DNA from: a virus | Virus record (IMG/VR): IMGVR_UViG_3300031251_000001 | Coordinates: 62,001 to 126,000 of that record | DNA length: 64,000 bases | Direction: 5' to 3' (one strand) | Shown here: piece after piece, positions 55,901-63,505 of the stretch | Numbering within the stretch: position 1 is the first letter of the stretch | Layout: each line of letters starts with the position of its first letter | The notes under the pieces: model-generated | Seen by the model: only the letters and a program-made list of their open reading frames with translations | What the model was told of the DNA's origin: nothing | Databases searched by the model: none | Program-made: the position numbers and the translations under genes

Positions 55901-58844
55901 GGTCGGTACCATCGCGACCGGCACCTGGGCCGGTACAGCGGTGGGCACCACGCATGGCGGCACCGGCGCCACGTCAGCCAATGCAGGATTTAATGCCCTG
56001 GCTCCGTCGCAGACAGGCAACTCAGGCAAGTTCCTTACCACGGATGGCACCAACACTTCTTGGGGTACCGTCTCCGGTGGCGGCGGTAGCGGCACCGTCA
56101 CCAGCGTCGGCTTGGCACTCCCGGCTGAGTTCAGCGTCAGCGGCACCCCAGTCATCAGCACTGGCACGCTTACTGGCAGCTGGGCTAACGCCACAGCCAA
56201 CCAGGTCTTCTCCGGACCTACTACGGGCAGCCCTGGTACGCCTGCCTTCCGTGCCTTGGTGGTCGCTGACATTCCGACGCTCACCTCGGCCAAGATCAGC
56301 GACTTTGACACGCAGGTTCGCACTTCGACGCTGGCACAGATGGCTGCTCCTGGTGCCGACGTCTCGATGAACAACCATAAGCTCACGAGTGTTGCCGATC
56401 CTGTTTCCTCTCAGGACGCTGCCAACAAGCAATACGTCGATATGGCGATTCAGGGGCTGAAGCAAAAGCCGACCGCCACGGTGGCCACGACTGCCGCGCT
56501 GGCTGCCTGCACCTACGGCAACGGCTCGGCAGGATTGGGTGCCACGCTGACTGGGAACAGCAACGGTGCCCTGACCGTTGATACGCACGCTGTCGCAGTC
56601 GGTGAGCGGGTGCTGGTGAAGAATCAGGTCGCTGGAGAACAAAACGGCCTCTACACCCAGACACAGTTGGGTGATGGATCGCATCCATTTATTCTGACTC
56701 GTGACATCTCTATGGATGTCAGCACCGAGTATTCCGGTGCCTTTATCCCGGTGCTGGACGTCGGTTCAGTCAACAACAATACGATCTGGCTGTGTGATAA
56801 CACTTCCACGCCCACCGTGGGCACGACGGCCATCACTTTCGTCCAGATCGCTGCGGCCGGCAGCTACACTGCCAGCACAGGCATTACTATCACTGGTTCC
56901 GCTATTTCATTAACAGCCCCTGTGACTCCAGCCCTGGGCGGTACCGGCACGACGACCGTCTTCACTTCAGGCAACATGGTTTTCGCGGGAGCGTCGGGCG
57001 TCTACACGCAGGACGCCAACTTCCACTATGACTCGACCAACCACTACCTGGTAGTTGGTACGACCGGCTCGGCCCAGGGCATTCTGCACGGTACCTCTTC
57101 AGCCGCGATTCCAGTGCTATTTGGCTACACCAATACCACATCATCTGGTCAGCTTATTGATGTCTACAATGGTGGTTCGCGTCGATTCATGTTCGACGGT
57201 TACGGGCAGCTTTACCTGAATGACATTCAGAACTCGGGCTGCAACGCAACTGGATCGCTCGCTTGTATCACTTGCCCTGCCAACGCCGGCGACAAGATCT
57301 ACCTCTATTCCAACGCTGGTAGTTCCCGCTGGGGCTTCGGGATCAGCTCCTGGACATTCAACATGTTCATGGACGGTGGCAATCCCGGTACCGGCAAGTT
57401 CACCTGGAACACGTCGCCTAGCAGCGGCAACTGCTCTGGCAACGGTACCTCCATCGCCAACCTCTACACCATTGGCACGTTTGAGCTGCTGCTCAATACC
57501 GACGCAGCCAAGGGTGTTTCGGTCAAGAACAATAGTGCCAGCTCTTCCGGCAACTGTTTCGAGATGAAGGATAGCAGTAGCAACGTCCTCTTTGCTGTGG
57601 CGGCCAAAGGTAACACCAGTCTGACACAGTTGGCCCAGACGACGGGAGCTCCGCCAACGCTACTCACGCTGACAGGTGCTGCCCACACCGGCATGACCGC
57701 CTCAACTGAGTTCATCAACGCTAACTTCAACTTCGCGCAGTCCGTGCAATTCGCTACGGGTAACATCGCCCTGCAACGCTGTGTGCTCTTCCAGGCCCCG
57801 AGCTACGCCTTCGTGGGTGCCTCGACCATCACCACGTCGGCCACCGTCTACATTGCCGGTGCCCCCAACCAGGGTTCCAGCAACACCACGACTAACCCTG
57901 TTGCCTTGATGGTGGGCAATGTCCACACCGCTGACATCGGCATGATCATCCAGGGGGCGGCCAGTGCCACTGGTGATCTCCTCCGGCTCTGGGACAGCAG
58001 CAGTGCCATCCTGGCTAAGTTTGCCGCAGCGGGTGACTTCACGCTCTCGCCTGGCGTGCGTACCACGGGATCACCGACGCACTTCACGCTGACCGGTGCC
58101 GCTCACACTTCGCTGACAGCCTCCACCGAGGCGTCAGACATTAACATCAACCTGAACCGTACTGTTCAGTTTGCCACCGGTGCTCTGACCACCCAGCGGG
58201 CGGTGCGTATTCAGGCTCCGACGTACGGGTTTGTAGCAGCCTCCACGCTCACAACTGGCGTCACCTGCGACATCAGCGGTGCCCCGGTGGCCGGCACTAA
58301 CGCTACCATCACCAACCAGATTGCCTTACGTGTCGCTGCTGGCGTTGCCAGTGGTGTTCCGCTCGTCGTCCAGGGTGCCAGCAGCCAGTCGAAAGACTTG
58401 ATGCAGATCCAGGACAGCTCGGGCACGGTAATCAACAACTGCGATAAAGACGGCTACATGTTCCCGTTTGCCATGGGCTTCAACCTGGCGGTGGGAGTGG
58501 CTGCGACCACAGGCACCAATCTGACTTGTGTGCTCCAGCTTCCCTGTGACTGTAAAATCGTCGACGTCGCGGCCTACGCTAAGACAGGGCCGACTGGTGC
58601 GGATTTGATCTTCGATCTTCTCTATCACGCTACTGACGATGCCAGTGCTACGACGATCTGGACTACCACAGGTAATCGTGTCAAGATCACGGCTGGCAAC
58701 AAGACCGGACACTCCTCGGCCTTTGATGTTTCGACGTTCGCCAAGTACGGTGTGATCGTCGCTAACATCTTCCAGGTGGGTAGCACCATCGCCGGAAAAG
58801 ACATCACTCTCACCTGCTGGTTCCGCGGCAAGGAAGCACGATAA
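52974..58844 (+). CDS. large modular tail fibre protein
   Basis: This 1,956-residue fibre-type protein begins with ATG 52974, five bases after GAGGAAGG. Residues 70-300 contain repeats with SLGSSSKRW and YDLGSTSKRW, short beta units typical of fibre shafts. Three about 390-residue modules follow, centred near residues 378, 765 and 1,158. Each has a (K/T)IT(N/S)-(V/L)A then ACTYANG-(T/S)-(A/S)-GVGATLTGN-type block and a GGTGxxxAxxGxxxL hinge. The last third has two related repeats starting TLTGAAHTxxTASTE. It probably forms a trimeric fibre that binds the host surface. The gene runs opposite to all other virion genes and is followed by the glycine-rich tip gene. Confidence 0.8.
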   Translation: MGTLTGHTPATTYPSLMHIDPNVDGTLRRMTDGLGNPLPILVSSTAVEIDQPLSLTTLDITTLTSGGVNSSLVPSVDNTYSLGSSSKRWAYLYVDHLDFADPIPIDSGGTGSTTAYDARVALLPSMLGSGNHLFQVNTGGTDIAVSVITVDQLVVTLNDQTIAGNKTFTGKTSFATILSSFIPDADNTYDLGSTSKRWRSADVVGIDISGSITGNVNPATSLAFNVGTPTARWNTLYANAVNTNFLGVVGFVQTNLSPYVSGLSLGVTANRWSSAYIDTLTLTNPLTAANGGTGAATAAAHAALMGPTSGSAAAPSFRVPVVADLSDFDTAVRAYRLDQFAAPTADVSMNSHKITNLAVPSASNDAVNKAYADGLVTGLIQKASATVAATSALPACTYANGTAGVGATLTGNSNGALTVDTYAVQAGNFVLVAGQASQLQNGVYLVTQAGDGSHPFILTRHASMDETNEFSGSLVPVEDAGSANANSLWLCTNTGSPVVGTDAITFVQLNKGTDLQSGTGITISGNTVSVTGILSTFYGLSSTAGWLHNNGSGTLTYSTPTQSDVGLSNVENTALSTWAGTTNITTLGTIATGTWAGTAVGVTHGGTGGTSANAGLNNLLPSQTGNSGKTLVTDGTNTSWGVGGGSVTSVGLALPSSEFVISGSPVTGSGTLTGAWQVQLQNYVFAGPSASSFATPGFRLLVSGDIPQTLDHTWITDFDTQVHTSRLDQLAVPTSDVSMNSHKITNVATPTSSGDAVNKSYADALALGSIPKITAQLATAGALPACTYANGTSGVGATLTGNSNGALTVDGTVVQSAWRVLVTSQSSALQNGLYDVTTVGDGSHPFVLTRNASMDQNSEFAGSFIPVEDEGTSQANSIWLCVTTAAPTIGTDPIAFTRLNKATDLAAGTGIGISGNTVSVAGITLTFASLGNSSGWLHNDGSGTLIYSTPTPTNLGLGNVENTALSTWAGTTNITTVGTIATGTWAGTAVGTTHGGTGATSANAGFNALAPSQTGNSGKFLTTDGTNTSWGTVSGGGGSGTVTSVGLALPAEFSVSGTPVISTGTLTGSWANATANQVFSGPTTGSPGTPAFRALVVADIPTLTSAKISDFDTQVRTSTLAQMAAPGADVSMNNHKLTSVADPVSSQDAANKQYVDMAIQGLKQKPTATVATTAALAACTYGNGSAGLGATLTGNSNGALTVDTHAVAVGERVLVKNQVAGEQNGLYTQTQLGDGSHPFILTRDISMDVSTEYSGAFIPVLDVGSVNNNTIWLCDNTSTPTVGTTAITFVQIAAAGSYTASTGITITGSAISLTAPVTPALGGTGTTTVFTSGNMVFAGASGVYTQDANFHYDSTNHYLVVGTTGSAQGILHGTSSAAIPVLFGYTNTTSSGQLIDVYNGGSRRFMFDGYGQLYLNDIQNSGCNATGSLACITCPANAGDKIYLYSNAGSSRWGFGISSWTFNMFMDGGNPGTGKFTWNTSPSSGNCSGNGTSIANLYTIGTFELLLNTDAAKGVSVKNNSASSSGNCFEMKDSSSNVLFAVAAKGNTSLTQLAQTTGAPPTLLTLTGAAHTGMTASTEFINANFNFAQSVQFATGNIALQRCVLFQAPSYAFVGASTITTSATVYIAGAPNQGSSNTTTNPVALMVGNVHTADIGMIIQGAASATGDLLRLWDSSSAILAKFAAAGDFTLSPGVRTTGSPTHFTLTGAAHTSLTASTEASDININLNRTVQFATGALTTQRAVRIQAPTYGFVAASTLTTGVTCDISGAPVAGTNATITNQIALRVAAGVASGVPLVVQGASSQSKDLMQIQDSSGTVINNCDKDGYMFPFAMGFNLAVGVAATTGTNLTCVLQLPCDCKIVDVAAYAKTGPTGADLIFDLLYHATDDASATTIWTTTGNRVKITAGNKTGHSSAFDVSTFAKYGVIVANIFQVGSTIAGKDITLTCWFRGKEAR
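53960..56870 (+). repeat. three about 1.17-kb modules in the tail fibre gene
   Basis: The block encoding SMNSHKIT(N)V(A), ACTYANGT-type and SHPFILTR-type segments occurs three times, starting near 54.10, 55.27 and 56.45 kb. The spacing is close to 1,165 bp. Protein identity between units looks high, so the gene can expand or contract by recombination. The third unit is truncated near the shaft end. Confidence 0.8.
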
Positions 58845-58846
58845 TC

Positions 58847-59491
58847 ATGTCGACAGACACTTACAACTCGTCAACCACCTGGGTCTGCCCAGCTGGTGTT
58901 ACTTCAGCTGCTGTGGAGTGCTGGGGCGCTGGAGGTGGCGGAGGAAACGCCAGCGGACTGGCTGGCGGTGCGGGCGGCACGGGAGGAGCGTACGCCAAGA
59001 AAAACACATTTACCACGACTCCTGGTAATAGCTACACTGTTCACGTTGGTTCCGGATCGGCTCACACCAATGGTGGTGACTCCTGGTTCGACAGTGGGGC
59101 GGCAATCTACGCCAGCGGTGGGCCAGCAGGAGGCCTCACCACTACCGACAACTCCGTCGGAGATGTTATCCACCTCGGTGCAGCCGGTGGTGGCCCTAGC
59201 GGCACCAACGGCGGTGGTGGAGGCAGCTCTGGCGGCACCAGTGCAGCGGGAAATGCCGGAAGCGGAGTGACCGCAGGTGCAGCGGTCAGTGGCGGTGGTG
59301 CGGGCGGCAACGGCGGTGCAGCTAACACGATTGGAAGCGCGGGAAGCACCCCTGGCGGTGCTGGCGGTGGTGGAGGTAAATCTACCGGCACGGGAGCGGC
59401 AGGCGGTAACGGTCAGGTCTCGATCACTTATACCCCGCCCGCTGGAACTCCACGAGTCAACCGAAGCTGTGTCGGCATGTTTTGCAACTGA
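58847..59491 (+). CDS. glycine-rich tail fibre tip protein
   Basis: This 214-residue protein begins STTWVCPAGVTSAAVECWGA, the entry segment of glycine-rich phage tip proteins. Dense glycine stretches (residues 25-200) are separated by strand segments such as YAKKNTFTTTPGNSYTVHVG. Related gp38-type tips of other phages fold as a polyglycine sandwich with exposed loops that choose the receptor. It follows the fibre gene by two bases and ends near a bidirectional terminator, so it is the partner tip of that fibre. Its loops are a likely place for host-range change. Confidence 0.75.
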   Translation: MSTDTYNSSTTWVCPAGVTSAAVECWGAGGGGGNASGLAGGAGGTGGAYAKKNTFTTTPGNSYTVHVGSGSAHTNGGDSWFDSGAAIYASGGPAGGLTTTDNSVGDVIHLGAAGGGPSGTNGGGGGSSGGTSAAGNAGSGVTAGAAVSGGGAGGNGGAANTIGSAGSTPGGAGGGGGKSTGTGAAGGNGQVSITYTPPAGTPRVNRSCVGMFCN

Positions 59492-59494
59492 CAG

Positions 59495-59530
59495 CTAAAG
59501 AAAAGAATCCCGGCCGCGATGGCCGGGATT
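59495..59530. terminator. bidirectional terminator between tip and thyX genes
   Basis: AATCCCGGCC and GGCCGGGATT pair over a 5-base loop. On the minus strand it is followed by CTTTTCTTTAGC; on the plus strand by TGAGTTGTTTTGCC. It should end both the plus-strand fibre/tip transcript and the minus-strand thyX transcript. Confidence 0.85.
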
Positions 59531-59554
59531 GAGTTGTTTTGCCTTACTGCTTCA

Positions 59555-60499
59555 TTAGACTTTAGGGTGCTTCAGGCCAACACCTTGTGGCGAGCAGCTG
59601 TTGTCGACGATCACATCATCAAACAATTCAGGGATAGTACCTTTACACACGCTGAGGATGCCGTGTGTCAGGTAGCGGATTTCCTCGTCAGCGTGCTTGG
59701 ATCCACGCATGCTGATGAAGTGCCGCAAGGCCCGAACATTGGCAGTAGCGATCATCATCGTCTCGGTGCAATTCGGCAGGCAATTGCGGGCGGTCTGGAA
59801 ACCGATCTTTCGCTTCTCGGTCTTCTCCATGTTGTCAAAGTCGGGACCTGAGAGCTCAGCCGTGATCATATCAGCCGTAGCGTTGTATTCAGCGACATTG
59901 GCGAATCGCTGTTGCAGCCAGAGATAACCAATCTCCGTCTCTTCTTTGGTAGCGTTTCTACCCCAGTTCTCAACGAGCGTTTTATTCCCGGCGTCAACCT
60001 GAAACTCAGGTGGGTCCTGCATGCTGATTGCGGTAATCCCGAAGCTCAGTGACGAGAAGATGCCCTTAGTCAATCGTGGAGGGACCACGAAGGCCAGACG
60101 TTTGGCGTCGACGTATCGTTGACTGAGTTGTGAGTATCCCCAGCCGGCACGGTGACGGACGAACTCGTGGGTCAGGCTGCGGGAGACGCCGGAGATGGCC
60201 ATGGTGATGTTGGAGTGTTCCAGCACCGAACCGTGCCCACTGGAGAGGATGTTACCAACGTAGGCAGCAATGCCACCCGGTCGTGGTTTGTCGAAGCTCA
60301 GGTAACAGGTGCGACCAGCTACTTCGCAGTTTCTGGCTCCGTGGGAGACACCAGGTACTTCGGTCTGATCTTTGATGCCGAGTTGGTCGAGCCAGCTGCG
60401 GAAGTTCTCGGAGTGGAACTCCGGACGCGAGATCATCGTCACCACGGGAGCTGAGATGATGGTGATCGATTGGTTGTGCCGATGGACTTTGATTCTCAT
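59555..60499 (-). CDS. thyX: flavin-dependent thymidylate synthase
   Basis: This 314-residue protein converts dUMP to dTMP using FAD, NADPH and methylene-tetrahydrofolate. The signature RHRAGWGYSQLSQRY (residues 115-129) is the ThyX motif in a one-residue-longer variant. Supporting segments are GHGSVLEHSN (the ring of folate and dUMP contacts) and NCLPNCTETMMIATANVRAL near the C-terminus. Its length is in the upper range of the family. The start at 60499 has GAGG upstream. It supplies thymidine nucleotides for phage DNA synthesis. It is preceded by palindrome copy 5 and ends at the bidirectional terminator. Confidence 0.9.
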   Translation of the reverse strand: MRIKVHRHNQSITIISAPVVTMISRPEFHSENFRSWLDQLGIKDQTEVPGVSHGARNCEVAGRTCYLSFDKPRPGGIAAYVGNILSSGHGSVLEHSNITMAISGVSRSLTHEFVRHRAGWGYSQLSQRYVDAKRLAFVVPPRLTKGIFSSLSFGITAISMQDPPEFQVDAGNKTLVENWGRNATKEETEIGYLWLQQRFANVAEYNATADMITAELSGPDFDNMEKTEKRKIGFQTARNCLPNCTETMMIATANVRALRHFISMRGSKHADEEIRYLTHGILSVCKGTIPELFDDVIVDNSCSPQGVGLKHPKV

Positions 60500-60521
60500 A
60501 GGACCTCGTTGGTTAGGGGTT

Positions 60522-60539
60522 TCAAAATACGTATTTTGG
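60522..60539. repeat. palindromic element, copy 5 (one mismatch)
   Basis: TCAAAATACGTATTTTGG differs at one outer base from the perfect palindrome. The conserved 18-mer TCCAAAATACGTATTTTG is on the minus strand, as at copies 1 and 4. It is 23 bp upstream of the thyX start. Confidence 0.85.
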
Positions 60540-60690
60540 ATTAGTTAGTTGTGGCTACCGACCACCAATGGACTCGGCCCGATCGCCTAATGGACGTAAG
60601 GGGTTTGCCCGACCATCGTGCGTTGTGCCGGCGACCACCCACCAGGAGTGGCCTCACCAGCTGTAGGCCTGTCGGAGGCCCCTTGAACTG
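60540..60690 (-). other. 151-bp non-coding stretch upstream of thyX
   Basis: No ORF with a ribosome site is visible. Two similar minus-strand stretches, GGTGGTCGCCGGCACAAC and GGTGGTCGGTAGCCACAAC, occur about 73 bp apart, and a GGCCTCCGACAGGCC hairpin lies near 60.66 kb. It may hold control sites for thyX. I cannot tell a promoter. Confidence 0.4.
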
Positions 60691-60993
60691 TCATTTAGAC
60701 GGGTAAGGTCTGCCGCCCAGATTGTTGATAGCGTTATCAGGCGTGACGAAATCAGCCTTGTTACCACCCACCATGATGGGCGGCATAGTGATACCCATGA
60801 CTCCCACCCAGATACGACCCGTTCGATTGACTTCATCAAGTTCTTCCTGGGTTAGCTTCCATGAGGAAATAACCGCAGCAAAACCTTGAATCAAACGACG
60901 TGAGATACACAACGGGTCACAGTCGTCAGCCCTGACGTCGTTAGGACGACCCAAGACTGCTTCAGACTCGTCGAACGACGCGGCGACTGCCAT
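60691..60993 (-). CDS. small unknown protein following the DNA methyltransferase
   Basis: This 100-residue protein starts at ATG 60993 with AACTGGAGGAAAG just before it, a strong ribosome site, and overlaps the methyltransferase end by 32 bp. LTQEELDEVNRTGRIWVGVM and TMPPIMVGG resemble small phage proteins found near replication or modification genes. The N-terminus has two cysteines (DDCDPLC). Function is not known. Confidence 0.65.
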   Translation of the reverse strand: MAVAASFDESEAVLGRPNDVRADDCDPLCISRRLIQGFAAVISSWKLTQEELDEVNRTGRIWVGVMGITMPPIMVGGNKADFVTPDNAINNLGGRPYPSK

Positions 60994-63010
60994 CTTTCCT
61001 CCAGTTCGCTTTGACCAGGGCCTTCACCATCGGAGGCGGGACGCTGTTGCCGATCTTAGCCACCTGGTTGGCTTTGGTGCCGGTCAGGATGTAATCCTCA
61101 CCGAACCCCTGAGCCGTGGCCAGCTCGCGTGGCTGCAGCATCCGTAGACCAATGTCCACGATGATGTGTGGCTCACCATCAACCATCACAGTCACCAGGC
61201 CAAAACGATCCTTAGTGGAGATCGTATGGAGCGAATCAGCACAACTCTGATCCTGCCCGCCCGTCGAGTAGTGCTTCGTCAGGAAGGCGTAAACCAGACC
61301 AGCTTTGTTAGCCTGGGCGGTCGTGACGCCGAGCGGAAGCTCGATGTCCTGACCATCCTGGTGATTCTGGAACCGCAGCAAGGAAGCCGCCGCCAGGTTG
61401 TTACGGTTGGTCTGTGTTGTAATGGGCGGCAGCGGTTCGTCAATAGGCTTCGAGGAGGGCTCACCGTGGTTGTTCTTGACGATCGTGGCAGCCAGTAGAC
61501 CCAAAGCATGAGCAGCGCCGGCAGGTCGTTTAGCCCCCGCCCCGCTGGTGATCGTGGGCATGGGTTCTTTAACCGACTGACCCGCGCTCTTGCCGCGATG
61601 CTTCATCAGACTGACGGCTGTCAGGCTGCTGTGGTCTACTGCAGTGATGGTAGGTGCCGGCTGATCCAGCTTCTGTCCGATTACGCCCGTGTAGTGCTTG
61701 TTCAGGAAGGCGGTGACCAGTCCTGATTTCTGCTTCTTCACGATCGTGTTGACCGGCTTATCGACTCCACGCACTCGCGGCTTCTGACCCTTGCGTTCAC
61801 CGTAGCCCTGATCGATGATGCCGGCGGCAGCGGCCAACTCCGTCTGGACCACCGCATGTCGCTTGCTGGCAGTCTGCGTACGTAACGGCTCATCGACTGC
61901 AGCCCCACGGAACTTGTTGGATTCCTTGTTGGTACCGTTGAAAGTCGAGATGTGTGGCGTCACGAGAGCGAAGCCGTTCTTCTTGACAATGGTACCCAGA
62001 GGTTTGTCGGTCGGCTGACCACGAAAGTGTTTGCTGCCGGCGTTGTCTACCCGGACGACGTAGGGGTCAACGACGCAGTGTTCCTGCTTAGAGACCACCG
62101 TCGTCAGTGGATCATTGATGTCGTTGGTATAGTCGCCATTTCCACCCGTTTGTCCGAGTCGTACGATGAACGGGGTTGGATTGTCGATGACGTACTTAAA
62201 GACACCCCGAGCCACTCGGTCAAGGGTCTTCTCCTTGTGCTTAATCTTGCGATCGAAGATAGATGGGCATGGAATGGACCAATCGATGCACTCGGCAGCC
62301 GTGCGGTAAGGCAGGAGACCTGGACCGTGTGTTTTGTCGGGCCAAACGATCGCTTGGCCGTCACGTCGCATGATGATAAACAGGCGACGCCGATTGGTGG
62401 GTGCACCGTAATCAGCGGCGTTGAGGATGCGATACTCGATGACATACCCGATGTTCTCCAGTCTTTTCTTCCAACGGTTAAAGGTTTGCCCCATCTTCTT
62501 TGGGTTCGGGAACCAGCCCCAGACCATCTTGGTGATTTTCTTCCCGCTCTTGGTCTTCACCTTGGCCTTGACCTTCTTCCGAGTGAGCGGCCCCCAGCCG
62601 AGGAACTCACGCACGTTCTCCATGAAGATCATGTCGGGCTTAACCTTCTCGGCCCACTCCGGGATGCACCAGGCCAGGCCACGGATCTTCTTTGAGACGG
62701 GCTTGCCGCCCTTGGCGCGGGAGAAGTGACGGCAATCGGGCGAGAACCAGGCCAGGCGTACCGGCTTGCCGTGCGTGACGGCCACCGGATCCAGCGAGCC
62801 CAGGTCCTCGCAGTAGTGCAACGTCTCCGGATGGTTGGCGGCGTGCATCCACAGCGCTGAGACATCATGGTTGATGGCGATATCAGGCGGACGCCCGATA
62901 CCGGCCTCAATCCCCGTGGACGCCCCACCGCCGCCGGCGAAGTTATCGATGACCAGGTAGTCCCGGTCTTTCAGGTGCTTCGCTGACTTGCGGGTGGGGC
63001 GACGAGACAA
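60962..63010 (-). CDS. C5-cytosine DNA methyltransferase with an expanded repeat region
   Basis: Motif I IDNFAGGGGAST, the catalytic loop FSPDCRHFS (Cys about 93), MENV (motif VI) and, near the end, TAQGFGEDYIL and KIGNSVPPPM (motifs IX-X) identify a C5 DNA methyltransferase. The loop reads PDC rather than PPC, as in some phage and plasmid enzymes. Between motifs VIII and IX lie about nine imperfect units of the form D-x-P-x-x-T-(I/V), such as DKPLGTIVKKNG and DQPAPTITAVDH. This makes the protein much longer than usual. The start is uncertain: TTG 63010 follows the stop of the preceding gene, while ATG 63133 would overlap it. It probably protects phage DNA against restriction. Confidence 0.75.
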   Translation of the reverse strand: MSRRPTRKSAKHLKDRDYLVIDNFAGGGGASTGIEAGIGRPPDIAINHDVSALWMHAANHPETLHYCEDLGSLDPVAVTHGKPVRLAWFSPDCRHFSRAKGGKPVSKKIRGLAWCIPEWAEKVKPDMIFMENVREFLGWGPLTRKKVKAKVKTKSGKKITKMVWGWFPNPKKMGQTFNRWKKRLENIGYVIEYRILNAADYGAPTNRRRLFIIMRRDGQAIVWPDKTHGPGLLPYRTAAECIDWSIPCPSIFDRKIKHKEKTLDRVARGVFKYVIDNPTPFIVRLGQTGGNGDYTNDINDPLTTVVSKQEHCVVDPYVVRVDNAGSKHFRGQPTDKPLGTIVKKNGFALVTPHISTFNGTNKESNKFRGAAVDEPLRTQTASKRHAVVQTELAAAAGIIDQGYGERKGQKPRVRGVDKPVNTIVKKQKSGLVTAFLNKHYTGVIGQKLDQPAPTITAVDHSSLTAVSLMKHRGKSAGQSVKEPMPTITSGAGAKRPAGAAHALGLLAATIVKNNHGEPSSKPIDEPLPPITTQTNRNNLAAASLLRFQNHQDGQDIELPLGVTTAQANKAGLVYAFLTKHYSTGGQDQSCADSLHTISTKDRFGLVTVMVDGEPHIIVDIGLRMLQPRELATAQGFGEDYILTGTKANQVAKIGNSVPPPMVKALVKANWRKDGSRRVVRRV

Positions 63011-63023
63011 GGCGTAGCTGAAA

Positions 63024-63503
63024 TCAAGAGGGCTTGCGGGCGGCGAGGTAGTCCTCTTCCGTTGGGTTGTTGTGGGTGACTTGGATGCTGGTGGCGTGCG
63101 TGCCGGGGAGGATGACTTGCGCGACGTTGGCATAGAGGAACTCAGATCCTTGTTCGGGGTTGATGATCCAGTCATCGAGCTTGCCGGTGAAGCCGCACAA
63201 GCGGCACAGTTGTTGAAGAGACTTGGGGTCAATCATGTGGCCGAAGGGCTTGTCGGTCAGCCAGGCCTTGAGGAAGCGAACGTACTGGCCGGTCTTGACC
63301 TGCTGCACGATCAAGGAGATCGCCAGACCGCCAATGTTCATGCGGAACTGGGGACGCATCGGGATGGGCGGTGCTCCCTCGACGGCCTTGAGCTCGATGA
63401 ACTTCGGCAGGGAGATCTTCTCCTTGTGCTGCCGATCGGCGAACTCGATCAAACGAATCCGATCCTCTTCGAGGAGGACCGGACGATGGGTCGTGTCACT
63501 CAT
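63024..63503 (-). CDS. unknown protein, nucleic-acid region
   Basis: This 159-residue protein is placed at ATG 63503, because the in-frame start at 63572 lies inside the upstream gene. It is soluble and mixed (LLEEDRIRLIEFADRQHKEK, GQYVRFLKAWLTDKPFGHMI), with a C-x-x-C pair (CRLCGF). It may bind zinc. No family is recognised; it is between two transferase genes. Confidence 0.6.
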   Translation of the reverse strand: MSDTTHRPVLLEEDRIRLIEFADRQHKEKISLPKFIELKAVEGAPPIPMRPQFRMNIGGLAISLIVQQVKTGQYVRFLKAWLTDKPFGHMIDPKSLQQLCRLCGFTGKLDDWIINPEQGSEFLYANVAQVILPGTHATSIQVTHNNPTEEDYLAARKPS

Positions 63504-63505
63504 GA

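Noticed and set aside
52974-58844. CRISPR-like or tandem DNA repeats in the fibre gene
   Set aside because: The repeats are long coding modules with a period near 1.17 kb and full reading-frame continuity, not short direct repeats with spacers.
60654-60839. 61-codon minus-strand frame overlapping the small gene after the methyltransferase
   Set aside because: It has no ribosome site and lies over the gene at 60691-60993, which has a strong AGGAGG-like site and a phage-like sequence.
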